NCBI GenBank assembly: GCA_964478125.1
Contig: CAYZGR010000010.1
Coordinates: 1-64,000 of the forward strand
Source of the DNA: FW021-bin31 sp964478125
GTDB lineage: Bacteria > Bacteroidota > Bacteroidia > Chitinophagales > Chitinophagaceae
Length of the DNA: 64,000 bases
Direction of reading: 5' to 3'
Below are positions 9,555 through 18,177 of this stretch, piece by piece. The notes under the pieces are model-generated. The model did not search any database. It was not told the origin of the DNA and worked only from the letters and a program-made list of their open reading frames with translations. The position numbers were made by a program, and so were the translations under genes. Each line of letters opens with the position of its first letter. Positions within the stretch are counted from its first letter, which is position 1.

Positions 9555-10193
9555 TTAGTCTTCTTTCTTATGTCTGTTTCTATGTACTTTATTTTCCGTA
9601 CCATTGAGCAGCCTTCCTATATTCTTCTGATGGGTCAAAACAATCAACAGGGCAATAGCAATAGCAAATATTTTGTAAAACAATTCGGGCTCCCGAAATA
9701 TAAAGATCAGCAAGAGGGGAAAAGCGATACCCGCCAATATAGAACTCAGGGAAACATAACGGGTCAAAAAAAGGATCAACAAAAATACACCCACACAACA
9801 AAGCGCTACCAAAGGTTGAATAGCGAGCACCATCCCAAACAAGGTGGCAATTCCCTTACCCCCCCGAAAATCGAACCAAATCGGGAACACATGACCCAGA
9901 ACGGCGGACAAGCCCAAACCTATCTGGAAATTCACCAGTTGCGTGGCATGCTCCGGCATGGTATAATACGGCAGAAGCAATGCCAGCTTGACGGCAGCGA
10001 TCCCTTTGAGCATATCCAATGCCATCACCACCACACCGGCCTTCGGACCCAGCACCCTGAAGGTATTGGTGGCTCCGGCATTTCCGCTGCCATAATCGCG
10101 GATATCCCGATGAAAGAAATACCTGCTGATCCAGGTCGCATTAGATATCGAGCCGATCAAATAGGCCAGAACAATAAGCCAGACTTCAGTCAT
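9555..10193 (-). CDS. plsY: Acyl-phosphate:glycerol-3-phosphate acyltransferase
   Basis: Integral membrane enzyme that transfers an acyl group from acyl-phosphate to glycerol-3-phosphate, the first committed step of phospholipid synthesis. 212 residues. Family motifs are clear: AYLIGSISNA near the N-terminus, DYGSGNAGATN followed by RVLGPKAG in the first conserved cytoplasmic loop, HVFPIWFDFRGGKG in the second. Several hydrophobic segments alternate with these loops, as in PlsY. It has its own -7 box about 50 bp upstream and is divergent from a LysR gene. cdsA, another phospholipid gene, lies about 7 kb away. Confidence 0.95.
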   Translation of the reverse strand: MTEVWLIVLAYLIGSISNATWISRYFFHRDIRDYGSGNAGATNTFRVLGPKAGVVVMALDMLKGIAAVKLALLLPYYTMPEHATQLVNFQIGLGLSAVLGHVFPIWFDFRGGKGIATLFGMVLAIQPLVALCCVGVFLLILFLTRYVSLSSILAGIAFPLLLIFIFREPELFYKIFAIAIALLIVLTHQKNIGRLLNGTENKVHRNRHKKED

Positions 10194-10241
10194 ACGCTAT
10201 TTTATTGATGTTTTTCACCGATTTAGGTACAATACACCTTG

Positions 10242-10249
10242 CAAATATA
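10242..10249 (-). promoter_or_regulatory. Bacteroidota-type -7 box for plsY
   Basis: Minus-strand TATATTTG matches TAnnTTTG and lies 49 bp before the plsY ATG. No clear TTG is seen at the -33 distance. Confidence 0.4.
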
Positions 10250-10422
10250 ACCAATTTCAGACAGGTATAAAGGAGATGCTTCTCTGATTATCACGAAATT
10301 AATCAATTTTTAACGCCCTTCATAATAGGTGCAAAAAGGGCTTTGTTACTTCCATAACCATCAAAATGAAAATAATATTTATCCTCTCCCTTTAAAAATT
10401 TTATTTTTATGGCAAAAATCAG

Positions 10423-11325
10423 ATGATCATTGATTTCAGGCTCAAAGTATTTCAAACGGTAGCAGAACATTTAAGCTTTACCGATGCGGCGGGAAGCCTC
10501 TATATATCACAGCCTGCGGTTACAAAACACATTAATGAACTTGAAAAAAGTATGCAACGGCCTTTGTTCCATCGCCAGGGCCGCCAAATCAGTCTAACGA
10601 AAGAAGGGAAATTGTTGTTGGTATATACCAAAAAGATCATGCGCCTTTACGAACAATTGGATGATGCAATAAAAGAAATGCACCATGACATTTCCGGACA
10701 ACTTCACATCGGAGCCAGTACCACGCTTGCTCAATATATTCTGCCGGCCATTTTGGCCCAATTCAAGCATACCTATCCGCAAACCGGCCTTCATCTTCTC
10801 AGCGAGAACACACGGATGATAGAATCTTATGTCCTGGATCAGAAAATTGACCTCGGAATTATTGAAGGTCAGGCACTTAACCCCCTGCTTCATTATGATC
10901 CTTTTATTAAAGATGAGATCGTACTCGTTACCCGTTCTGAAAATAAAGATCTGAAAGAAGAAAACATAAAGGGGATCCAGCTCCGGAAGCTTCCTCTGGT
11001 TATAAGGGAAAAAGGTTCCGGCACGCGCGACGTAGTCTTAAACAATTTAAAGAAAATACCGCTTTCCGAGAAAGACCTGCAAATAGAAATGGAGCTGGGA
11101 AGTTCAGAAAGTGTAAAGCAATATCTGAGTCACTCCGACGCCTACGCGTTTATTTCCATACATACCATTCTTAAAGAATTGGCCGCTAACCAATTCAAAA
11201 TAATCGAGATTTCCGATCTGGATATTCATCGAACATTCCAATTCGTAAGCCTGCACGGTCAGCACAGCAACCTGCATTCACGTTTTAAACAATTTTGTCT
11301 GCTACATTATAATCAAAGAGAATAA
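10423..11325 (+). CDS. LysR-family transcriptional regulator, CysL/CysB-like
   Basis: 300 residues: N-terminal helix-turn-helix (about 1-60, SFTDAAGSLYISQPAVTKHINELE) and a type 2 periplasmic-binding effector domain (about 90-295; motifs LHIGASTTLAQYILP and IREKGSGTRDVV). The GSGTR segment and overall pattern resemble the CysL/CbbR/YeiE-like group, which sense small anionic metabolites, but the ligand cannot be read from the sequence. It is divergent from plsY across a 229-bp AT-rich gap and convergent with the acetoacetyl-CoA synthetase gene (26 bp apart). Control of a neighbour is possible but unproven. Confidence 0.85.
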   Translation: MIIDFRLKVFQTVAEHLSFTDAAGSLYISQPAVTKHINELEKSMQRPLFHRQGRQISLTKEGKLLLVYTKKIMRLYEQLDDAIKEMHHDISGQLHIGASTTLAQYILPAILAQFKHTYPQTGLHLLSENTRMIESYVLDQKIDLGIIEGQALNPLLHYDPFIKDEIVLVTRSENKDLKEENIKGIQLRKLPLVIREKGSGTRDVVLNNLKKIPLSEKDLQIEMELGSSESVKQYLSHSDAYAFISIHTILKELAANQFKIIEISDLDIHRTFQFVSLHGQHSNLHSRFKQFCLLHYNQRE

Positions 11326-11345
11326 GGCATCCCTTTCTGTCCTAT

Positions 11346-11359
11346 AGCGCTTTAGCGCT
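11346..11359. terminator. Short inverted repeat between convergent genes
   Basis: AGCGC-TTTA-GCGCT, a 5-bp stem at the meeting point of the LysR and acetoacetyl-CoA synthetase genes, overlapping the stop codon of the latter. No long T-run follows on either strand, so a terminator role is only possible. Confidence 0.2.
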
Positions 11360-13358
11360 TCTTTGCGGTCTCCCATATCTTCAATTCATTAGAAAGCCGT
11401 CGGGCAAAACGCTTAAAATAAGCTACGGCTTCAGGATTTCTCATCGTTCCCTTGTTTACAGATCGTTTCATTGCTTTTCCCATAAGGATGTTCTTTACCG
11501 GCGCTTCCATCTTTTTTCCGCTGATCGTATAAGGAAGATCCGGCGCTTCAAATATAGCATCCGGCACATGGCGAGGCGAATAATGCATACTCAGGGTCTC
11601 CTTTATTTTTGTTTTAAGGGATCCTGTCAATTTTATACCCGGTTCTAAAACGACGAACAAGGGCATGTAATTTTTGCCATCGGATAATTCCAGGTTCACG
11701 ATCAGGGCATCTTTTATTTCTCCTAAACTATTCAACGCCCGGTACACCTCCGCTGTTCCAATCCGCACACCATGCCGGTTGAGCGTGGCATCGGACCTGC
11801 CCAATATGACCACGCCGTCATGCGGAGTAATACGTATCCAGTCGCCATGTCGCCAAACACCGGGAAACTGTTCAAAATAGCCGGCATGATACCTTTTAAA
11901 ATCCCCATCATTCCAAAAATAAACGGGCATGCAGGGCATAGGCTGGGTGATCACCATCTCTCCCACCTCATTTTCAACCGGACGGCCTTTTTCATTATAT
12001 GCGTACAGAGAAGCGCCCAGGCATCGACATTGTATTTCTCCCCGGTAAACAGGCTTCAGGATACAACTTCCCACCCAGGCGGTACACACATCCGTACCAC
12101 CGCTCATAGAACACAACCAGATCTCTTTTTTAATATGTTCGTAAACATAGTTAAAAGCTTCGGGAGGTAAAGGCGAACCCGTGGAACCGATGGAACGGAG
12201 CGCAGACAGATCAAACTGGTCACAAGGGGCGAGCTGCTTTTTCATACAGGCCAACAAAAATGGAGCGCTCGTGCCAAAATGATGGATGGGGATCTGTTCT
12301 GCCAGCTTCCAGAGCATCTCCAATCCCGGATATCCGGCGCTGCCATCATACAACACCATTGTACCTCCCACCAAAAGAGCAGCCTGCACAAAATTCCACA
12401 TCATCCACCCGGTAGTCGAAAACCAAAAAAAGCGCTCTCCCGGTTTCACATCGTTCTGTAACGATAAATATTTAAGGTGCTCCAGCAGCATCCCTCCGTG
12501 ACAATGCGTAATCGCCTTGGGCAATCCCGTTGTCCCCGAAGAATATAAAACCCAAATGGGGTGAGAAAACGGAACAGGCGTAAAATGCAACGCCCCATGT
12601 GCCGTCGCCATTACCTCTTCCCACAATACGGCATCACCTAAATCTTTCGTACTTTCCGCCTTATTAAGATAAGGGATAAGAATGACCTTCTCCACTGAAG
12701 GCAACAACGCTTTTATTTGTTTTACTTCTCCAATACGATCATAAGGCTTTCCATTGTATCTATACCCATCAACAGCAATCAGGACCTTCGGTTCTATTTG
12801 CCGAAAACGATCCAACACGCTTTCCGCTCCAAAGTCCGGCGAACAACTGCTCCAAACGGCGCCTAAGGAAATCGTGGCAAAAAGAGCTATCGAAGCTTCA
12901 GGAATATTGGGAATAAAAGCCGCCACCCGGTCTCCTGCCGATACGCCGTGCAGCTCCAAATAGGCTTGTAGAGCGGCTGTTCGGGCCTCAAGGTCTTTCC
13001 AGGACATTTCAGAAGGCTGCCGTATCTCAGAACAAAAAAAAAGTGCCGGATAAGCAGTGGTTTTATTTCTGAAAATGTGCTCGGCATAATTGAGGGTAGC
13101 TCCTTCAAACCAACGGGCATGGGGCATAGGATCATCTGATAATACTGTATGGTAAGACGTATAGGACCGGACTTCAAAATAATTCCAGATACTTTCCCAG
13201 AAAGCCCCCGGATGATCCACCGACCACTGCCAGAGTGCATGGTAATCCTTAAAAGATAACGCCTGCCTGTCGGCCAGCCAGTTCATATAAGCCGCTATAT
13301 TGGATTGCGCCTTAACCCGTCTTTCGGGGAGCCATAAAACATCATCTGAGGGAACCAT
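11352..13358 (-). CDS. Acetoacetate--CoA ligase
   Basis: ANL-superfamily adenylating enzyme of 668 residues, the length of acetoacetyl-CoA synthetases. It activates acetoacetate with ATP and CoA to acetoacetyl-CoA. Seen: the N-terminal ACAS-type domain (SFKDYHALWQWSVDHPG, HARWFEGATLNYAEH), the P-loop-like motif YSSGTTGLPK (about 270), and the C-terminal adenylation subdomain (VVILGRSDATLNRHGVRIGT) with a conserved SGKKMEAPVK near the end. The tail and the ASLYAYNEKG region fit AACS better than acetate--CoA ligase. It is the last gene of a minus-strand run with two M16 peptidase genes, 39 bp after the upstream stop, though no metabolic link to them is evident. Confidence 0.88.
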   Translation of the reverse strand: MVPSDDVLWLPERRVKAQSNIAAYMNWLADRQALSFKDYHALWQWSVDHPGAFWESIWNYFEVRSYTSYHTVLSDDPMPHARWFEGATLNYAEHIFRNKTTAYPALFFCSEIRQPSEMSWKDLEARTAALQAYLELHGVSAGDRVAAFIPNIPEASIALFATISLGAVWSSCSPDFGAESVLDRFRQIEPKVLIAVDGYRYNGKPYDRIGEVKQIKALLPSVEKVILIPYLNKAESTKDLGDAVLWEEVMATAHGALHFTPVPFSHPIWVLYSSGTTGLPKAITHCHGGMLLEHLKYLSLQNDVKPGERFFWFSTTGWMMWNFVQAALLVGGTMVLYDGSAGYPGLEMLWKLAEQIPIHHFGTSAPFLLACMKKQLAPCDQFDLSALRSIGSTGSPLPPEAFNYVYEHIKKEIWLCSMSGGTDVCTAWVGSCILKPVYRGEIQCRCLGASLYAYNEKGRPVENEVGEMVITQPMPCMPVYFWNDGDFKRYHAGYFEQFPGVWRHGDWIRITPHDGVVILGRSDATLNRHGVRIGTAEVYRALNSLGEIKDALIVNLELSDGKNYMPLFVVLEPGIKLTGSLKTKIKETLSMHYSPRHVPDAIFEAPDLPYTISGKKMEAPVKNILMGKAMKRSVNKGTMRNPEAVAYFKRFARRLSNELKIWETAKKR

Positions 13359-13397
13359 TATATCTTTGTTTTTCCCTCAAGTTAAGAAAAATAATAT

Positions 13398-14675
13398 TTA
13401 TATCACGATCAGATCATAAAAATCAGCCGGAACAAAATACTTTTGGGCCAGTTGCTGCAGGTCTTCTGCCTTGATCTTTTTTATGGTTTCCACCGTATTA
13501 TAAAAGTAGCCTTGATCCAAACCCGCCAGAATAAGGTTTTTCCAATAACGGATCACCTTAAAACACCCGTCCAGATCCCCTAAGAGGCTTCCCATCAGGT
13601 AATTGCGTACCAGGCTAAGCTCTTCCGCGGGAACAGGCTGCTCACATAAAACCTTCATCTCTTTAAAGGTTTCCATTACTACGGCTTCACAAACCTCTTT
13701 CCCGGCCTCTGTTTGTATCATCAACGCCCCTTCCTTTGAGAAGAGAGAAAGGAAACTAAAAATACCGTAGGTATAACCTTTATCTTCCCGGATATTTCGC
13801 ATGAGCCTTGATCCGAAATATCCGCCAAGGATCGTATTCAGAACTTGCATCTTAGGGACATCCGGATGATAGCGATTGGGAAACGGACGCGCTATACGAA
13901 CGGCACCCTGGACGCTTTCTGCAGCATGATCAATACGATGTTTCTTTTCAAGAGCCGGCTGAATCGGGTAGTCCTTTTGAAGCAGTTGTTTTTTTTCACT
14001 CCAGGCATCCCCGAAGAACGTATTGAGCTTTTCCTCGAACCTTTCAGGGATCTTTCCGGCGGCAAAAATCTTACAATGATTATAAACATAATACTGTTTA
14101 TAAAAAGCCAGGAGGGTCTCGCGCTGTAATGCATCATAAGCTTCCATCGTACTATGGCGGCCATAAGGATGATACGCGCCAAAAAGATAGGTATCAATAA
14201 GCTGATTAGATACAAAACTGCTTTTCTGAAGATTAACCGAAAGTTGCTGTTTCTTATTTTGTTTATATAGTGTAAGTTCTTCGTCGGGATAGACCGATTC
14301 TGAAAGTATCTCTCGTATTACCGGTAAAAGATGATCCAGATGCTTCTCCAGGCAATGTAAACTCAATGTGGCTACTTCATGATGACAACGCATACTCACA
14401 AAGGCGCCGTAATATTCCAGGATCTCATCTATCTCAGGCGCTGATTTATCTTTGGTACCACTCTTCAGGAGCAAATTGGCGGTTAGCGCGACCATGGGAG
14501 AGGCTTCATACCAGTTCCCTGCTTCAAAAACCCATTGTATTTCCAAAGTCTCCTGTTCATTAAATGGAATAAGATAAACAGGCACACTATTTTTTAAACT
14601 AAAGGATTCGTATACTGGTAATTCTATTTTAAGATCTGTAGCGTCTTTTATAATAGGAGATTGCTTTCTGTTCAT
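13398..14675 (-). CDS. M16-family peptidase homologue, non-catalytic subunit
   Basis: 425 residues with the two-lobed pitrilysin fold (N-terminal lobe to about 215, C-terminal lobe with GGYFGSRLMRNIREDKGYTYG). The zinc motif HxxEH is absent: the equivalent stretch reads LTANLLLKSGT. This matches the inactive partner of two-subunit M16B proteases, which supplies the C-terminal R/Y substrate-binding motif. It starts 11 bp after the catalytic partner's stop and is surely cotranscribed, so it is read as a functional partner rather than a decayed gene. There is no signal peptide, so the pair looks cytoplasmic. Confidence 0.88.
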   Translation of the reverse strand: MNRKQSPIIKDATDLKIELPVYESFSLKNSVPVYLIPFNEQETLEIQWVFEAGNWYEASPMVALTANLLLKSGTKDKSAPEIDEILEYYGAFVSMRCHHEVATLSLHCLEKHLDHLLPVIREILSESVYPDEELTLYKQNKKQQLSVNLQKSSFVSNQLIDTYLFGAYHPYGRHSTMEAYDALQRETLLAFYKQYYVYNHCKIFAAGKIPERFEEKLNTFFGDAWSEKKQLLQKDYPIQPALEKKHRIDHAAESVQGAVRIARPFPNRYHPDVPKMQVLNTILGGYFGSRLMRNIREDKGYTYGIFSFLSLFSKEGALMIQTEAGKEVCEAVVMETFKEMKVLCEQPVPAEELSLVRNYLMGSLLGDLDGCFKVIRYWKNLILAGLDQGYFYNTVETIKKIKAEDLQQLAQKYFVPADFYDLIVI

Positions 14676-14686
14676 AGCGGCACAAT

Positions 14687-15922
14687 TTATTTAGCAAAAT
14701 AATAAAGGGTATTACTGTGAGCAGGCTGAAAAATTTCGCGGGAGATACGCAACACGTCATTGGTAGTTACTTCTTCATAACGCATAAATTCTTCATTCAT
14801 CATCGCTGCATCTCCAAGTAATTCATAAAAAGCCAGGTTGCTGCAACGACTTAATAACCCAATATCCTCAAAGGCAATAAGGCTTTCAATCCGATTCTTT
14901 ATCTTTCTCAATTCCTGCTCGCTTGTTTCATCTTCGGTCAGCTTTTGGATCTCTTCATCTATGGCTTTTTCCGCTTCCCGCATTTTCACCCCTTTCACCA
15001 ATCGCCCTTCTATGGTAAGCATACCCGCATCGAGACTACCGTAATGAAAGCAGTTAACCTGGCTGAATATTTTTTGTCGCTTTACCAGAGATTGGTACAA
15101 ACGTGATGAATGGCCTCCGGCCAATAAATCGGTTATAATATCGGTTACATAATACCGCTCATCCAACCGCTCATAAATGGGATAGCAACGATAAAAGGCA
15201 TCCAGGGGAACATCTGCGGTAACCTCCTGTTTGCGAGCTTCCTGCTGTTCCGGCTCCTTCTCCAGCTTTCTCTTATACTTTTTCCCGGCAGGTATGGGGC
15301 CAAACCATTTCTCAGCCAGTTTTTTTATCTCTTCTGTATTCACATTTCCTCCTACCACTAATATGGCATTGGAGGGATTATAATGTAATGTAAAGAATGC
15401 TTTTACCTCTTCGAGTCCGGCATCTTCAATATGGGAAAGTTCGCGTCCTATAGTCATCCATCGGTAAGGATGTTTTTTAAAAGTAAGCTCGCGCAACAGT
15501 TTGCCCACCTCGCCGTATGGCTTATTGATATAATGTTCCTTAAACTCCTCGCATACTACTTTACGTTGGACCTCCAGGCTTTTTTCATTAAAGGCCAGAG
15601 ATAGCATGCGATCGCTCTCCAGCCAGAAAGCCGTTTCTACATTCTCTGCAGGAAGCTGTATATAATAATCGGTCAGGTCATTGGTGGTATAGGCGTTATT
15701 TTCCCCGCCTGCCCGTTGCAAAGGCGCGTCGTACATCGGGATATTAACGGAACCGCCAAACATGAGGTGTTCAAAAAGATGAGCAAAGCCGGTGTGCTCC
15801 GGTTCTTCATCTCTCGCACCCACATCATATAACACATTCACAACCGCCAGGGGAGTGGTATGGTCTTCATGTACGATAACCTTCAAACCATTTGGCAGCT
15901 GAAACCTTTTAAAGTGGACCAT
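14687..15922 (-). CDS. M16-family zinc peptidase, catalytic subunit
   Basis: 411 residues. The inverted zinc motif HLFEH lies at residues 48-52, with the further glutamate about E125 in the KVVCEEFKEH stretch, so this half is catalytically competent. It pairs with the adjacent motif-less homologue to form the clam-shaped chamber that degrades peptides. The start at 15922 (ATG, MVHFKRFQLPNGL) is preferred over an in-frame TTG at 15946 because the family begins here and a purine-rich AGAAGAA precedes it. No export signal is evident. Confidence 0.9.
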   Translation of the reverse strand: MVHFKRFQLPNGLKVIVHEDHTTPLAVVNVLYDVGARDEEPEHTGFAHLFEHLMFGGSVNIPMYDAPLQRAGGENNAYTTNDLTDYYIQLPAENVETAFWLESDRMLSLAFNEKSLEVQRKVVCEEFKEHYINKPYGEVGKLLRELTFKKHPYRWMTIGRELSHIEDAGLEEVKAFFTLHYNPSNAILVVGGNVNTEEIKKLAEKWFGPIPAGKKYKRKLEKEPEQQEARKQEVTADVPLDAFYRCYPIYERLDERYYVTDIITDLLAGGHSSRLYQSLVKRQKIFSQVNCFHYGSLDAGMLTIEGRLVKGVKMREAEKAIDEEIQKLTEDETSEQELRKIKNRIESLIAFEDIGLLSRCSNLAFYELLGDAAMMNEEFMRYEEVTTNDVLRISREIFQPAHSNTLYYFAK

Positions 15923-15981
15923 AAATTCTTCTATTTTCTTAAACAATCCGCAAGGTAACGACTTTTGTGGAGCTGCAGATA

Positions 15982-17217
15982 TTACAAAAGGCTTTTTACT
16001 TTGAGCTTTATCTGTAACGGAGCCCCTTCTCTTAAAATCAGGATCTCTACTACTTTACCCGGATCCTTCAGCAACTTATGATAGACCCCGATATCGTTAC
16101 TGAAATTACCTGCCACGGCCAATATGATGTCTCCCTCCTTAAAGCCCGCTTTTTGGGCCGGGGAATCTGCCAAAACTTTGGTCACCACTACGTGCCCATC
16201 AATAAAATAAAGGGTAAGACCGGTATACGAATAGTCGAAAGGTTCCTTAAATTGAGTATTGGGATGTAAATAGATCTCGTCCTGTGAATAGTTAAGGGTT
16301 GTATTGAAACGTCTTAACAGATCATTACCTATCAGTCCTCCCAAAAGGGGATAAGCCGTCACATTGCTCACATCATCAAAAAGATAAACCGGTACCTTAC
16401 GAAATTTATAGGGACCTATTTTGACGCTTCCGATAACCGTTTCCGTCATCATCAAAGCACCCGAGAATCCCTGCGTTTCCGTCGGAACAAATTTATGCCG
16501 GCGCTGCCGCGGAGTGGCAAACAGACTGCTGTCCTTCACAAACTTATTGGATAACATCAAACAAAGGCCGGCGCCTATATCAAAATAATATCGTTTAAAG
16601 ACGGGGGCTGTTTTGTTGGTTATCGTGGCTGAAACGACCGGGATTCTCCTCAAGGCCGGATGAAATAACCAACCGCCTTCTTCATATTGATACCGCCCCG
16701 GTTCAAATACATATATCTTTTTCTCATCATAATTGATCTTTAAAATAAATTTATGGATAAAACTATAGCCGATAATACCATCCACATGTATCCCGTATAC
16801 AGAGCTGATAAACGAATAATCCATAACATGAAAGTCCAGGCTGTCTATCTTCAGATCCGGAAATACAAGTGTTTTGTTATACGTAAAATACAGTCTCTTG
16901 ATTCCGCCGATACCCCGGATATATTGATCAGAAAGCTGCACGGGCAGATGGAGTCTCTCACAAGTAGAAGAATCCAGCGAAATGCCTCCGCTGCCCGTGT
17001 CTAATATAAAATTCAGTGTATCGGGGAAGGTATCTATTCTCCCCCGTATCACAATAACTCCGCCCGTCAACTGCCTGAAAGATAGGACCGTCCGCAACCT
17101 GGCCGGTGGCTGTTCAGGAGCAGAGATGATTTCTTTTCCTCCCCTGACGCCCGAAAAAAGACCACATCCACCAAGTAAAAATAAAGACAGGGACATTAAA
17201 AAACAACGGTAGATCAT
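15982..17217 (-). CDS. Aspartyl-protease-like lipoprotein with C-terminal PDZ domain
   Basis: 411 residues. A lipobox LLGGC gives C18 as the anchored N-terminus. Residues about 55-170 form a retropepsin-like domain with the DTG motif at 73-75 (FILDTGSGG). A second related motif, FDIGAG, begins at F212 with D213, suggesting two retropepsin-like lobes in one chain. Residues about 325-405 form a PDZ domain (ADSPAQKAGFKEGDIILAV). Such proteins are common in Bacteroidota, but substrates are unknown. The true start is ATG 17217; the in-frame TTG at 17223 is unlikely. It heads the minus-strand run leading into the M16 pair (59 bp gap). Confidence 0.85.
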   Translation of the reverse strand: MIYRCFLMSLSLFLLGGCGLFSGVRGGKEIISAPEQPPARLRTVLSFRQLTGGVIVIRGRIDTFPDTLNFILDTGSGGISLDSSTCERLHLPVQLSDQYIRGIGGIKRLYFTYNKTLVFPDLKIDSLDFHVMDYSFISSVYGIHVDGIIGYSFIHKFILKINYDEKKIYVFEPGRYQYEEGGWLFHPALRRIPVVSATITNKTAPVFKRYYFDIGAGLCLMLSNKFVKDSSLFATPRQRRHKFVPTETQGFSGALMMTETVIGSVKIGPYKFRKVPVYLFDDVSNVTAYPLLGGLIGNDLLRRFNTTLNYSQDEIYLHPNTQFKEPFDYSYTGLTLYFIDGHVVVTKVLADSPAQKAGFKEGDIILAVAGNFSNDIGVYHKLLKDPGKVVEILILREGAPLQIKLKVKSLL

Positions 17218-17299
17218 AGCCAAATAAATATCTAAAATTACGATATTATACTCAAACCATAGATGCTATCGATTATTTAGTTTTATTTTGTGACCGGAT

Positions 17300-18148
17300 A
17301 TGAAGACTTTTTATACACGAACGCTCACTGCCCTGGTTTTTGCTGTTATCATGCTGGGCGGCATGCTTTGGAATGTCTGGTCCTTTTGTGCATTGTTTCT
17401 CGTAATAACCCTTTTGGGATTACAGGAATACTTCAGGCTGATCCGACAGCTTCGACCAGATCACAAAAGGATCCCTTTCTACCAACAGTTGATCGTAATG
17501 CTGTTCATCCCCGCCGGTTTCTTAATAGCCTCGGGAACACATTTTGACCTTTTGGGGCAATCTGCACTCTTTTTTGGTTTACAATTAGCAGCTTTTCTGC
17601 TGATGTTGCTGGTATTGCCAATAGGCGCGGGCAAACGCCCGGCGGCAGCTCTCAAAAATCTGCGCTACGGGCTTCTTGGATTATTATACCTGGGGGTGCC
17701 TTTTTCCCTAATGGTCCACTTAAGGTGGAATTTTTCGATAAAGCATCTCCCGGTTATCCCGCTGGGTATCCTATTCTCTTTATGGATCAATGACAGCCTG
17801 GCTTATATTACCGGCTCCCTTATCGGCAAAACCCCCTTCTTCCCCTCTATTTCACCAAAAAAAACCTGGGAAGGTACCCTGGGCGGTATTCTTCTAACGA
17901 TCATTGCAGGAACTTTGTATGGGTACCTGGGCTCTATGTATTCTACCGGATTATGGATTGCCCTTGCGGGAGTCGCAGCCATTTCCGGTACCGTGGGAGA
18001 TCTGCTGGAGTCCAAATTAAAACGCCTGGCAGGAATAAAAGATTCGGGACATATCCTGCCCGGACACGGTGGGATCCTTGACCGGTTCGATTCTCTCATC
18101 CTGGCCACGCCTTTTGTATGGATTTTGGTAATGGCGTGGCCGGGATAA
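17300..18148 (+). CDS. cdsA: Phosphatidate cytidylyltransferase
   Basis: Integral membrane enzyme that makes CDP-diacylglycerol from phosphatidate and CTP, feeding phosphatidylethanolamine and phosphatidylglycerol synthesis. 282 residues with about eight hydrophobic segments. The family signature is clear near the C-terminus: SKLKRLAGIKDSG followed by PGHGGILDRFDS, preceded by NDSLAYITGSLIGK and SPKKTWEGTLGG. Divergent from the aspartyl protease gene and convergent with pnp (29 bp gap). In many Bacteroidota cdsA follows a phosphatidylserine decarboxylase or FtsH gene; here it stands alone. Confidence 0.95.
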   Translation: MKTFYTRTLTALVFAVIMLGGMLWNVWSFCALFLVITLLGLQEYFRLIRQLRPDHKRIPFYQQLIVMLFIPAGFLIASGTHFDLLGQSALFFGLQLAAFLLMLLVLPIGAGKRPAAALKNLRYGLLGLLYLGVPFSLMVHLRWNFSIKHLPVIPLGILFSLWINDSLAYITGSLIGKTPFFPSISPKKTWEGTLGGILLTIIAGTLYGYLGSMYSTGLWIALAGVAAISGTVGDLLESKLKRLAGIKDSGHILPGHGGILDRFDSLILATPFVWILVMAWPG

Positions 18149-18177
18149 ATTAAAACGGCATTTTTTTAAGGCTCGTA

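Noticed and set aside
9570..10208. 212-residue open frame on the plus strand opposite plsY
   Set aside because: plsY motifs are complete on the minus strand; the plus frame is low complexity in Q, H and N with no family features.
13398..14675. Second M16 gene as a decayed pseudogene because HxxEH is missing
   Set aside because: The frame is intact, the rest of the fold is kept, and an active/inactive pair is the normal layout for this family.
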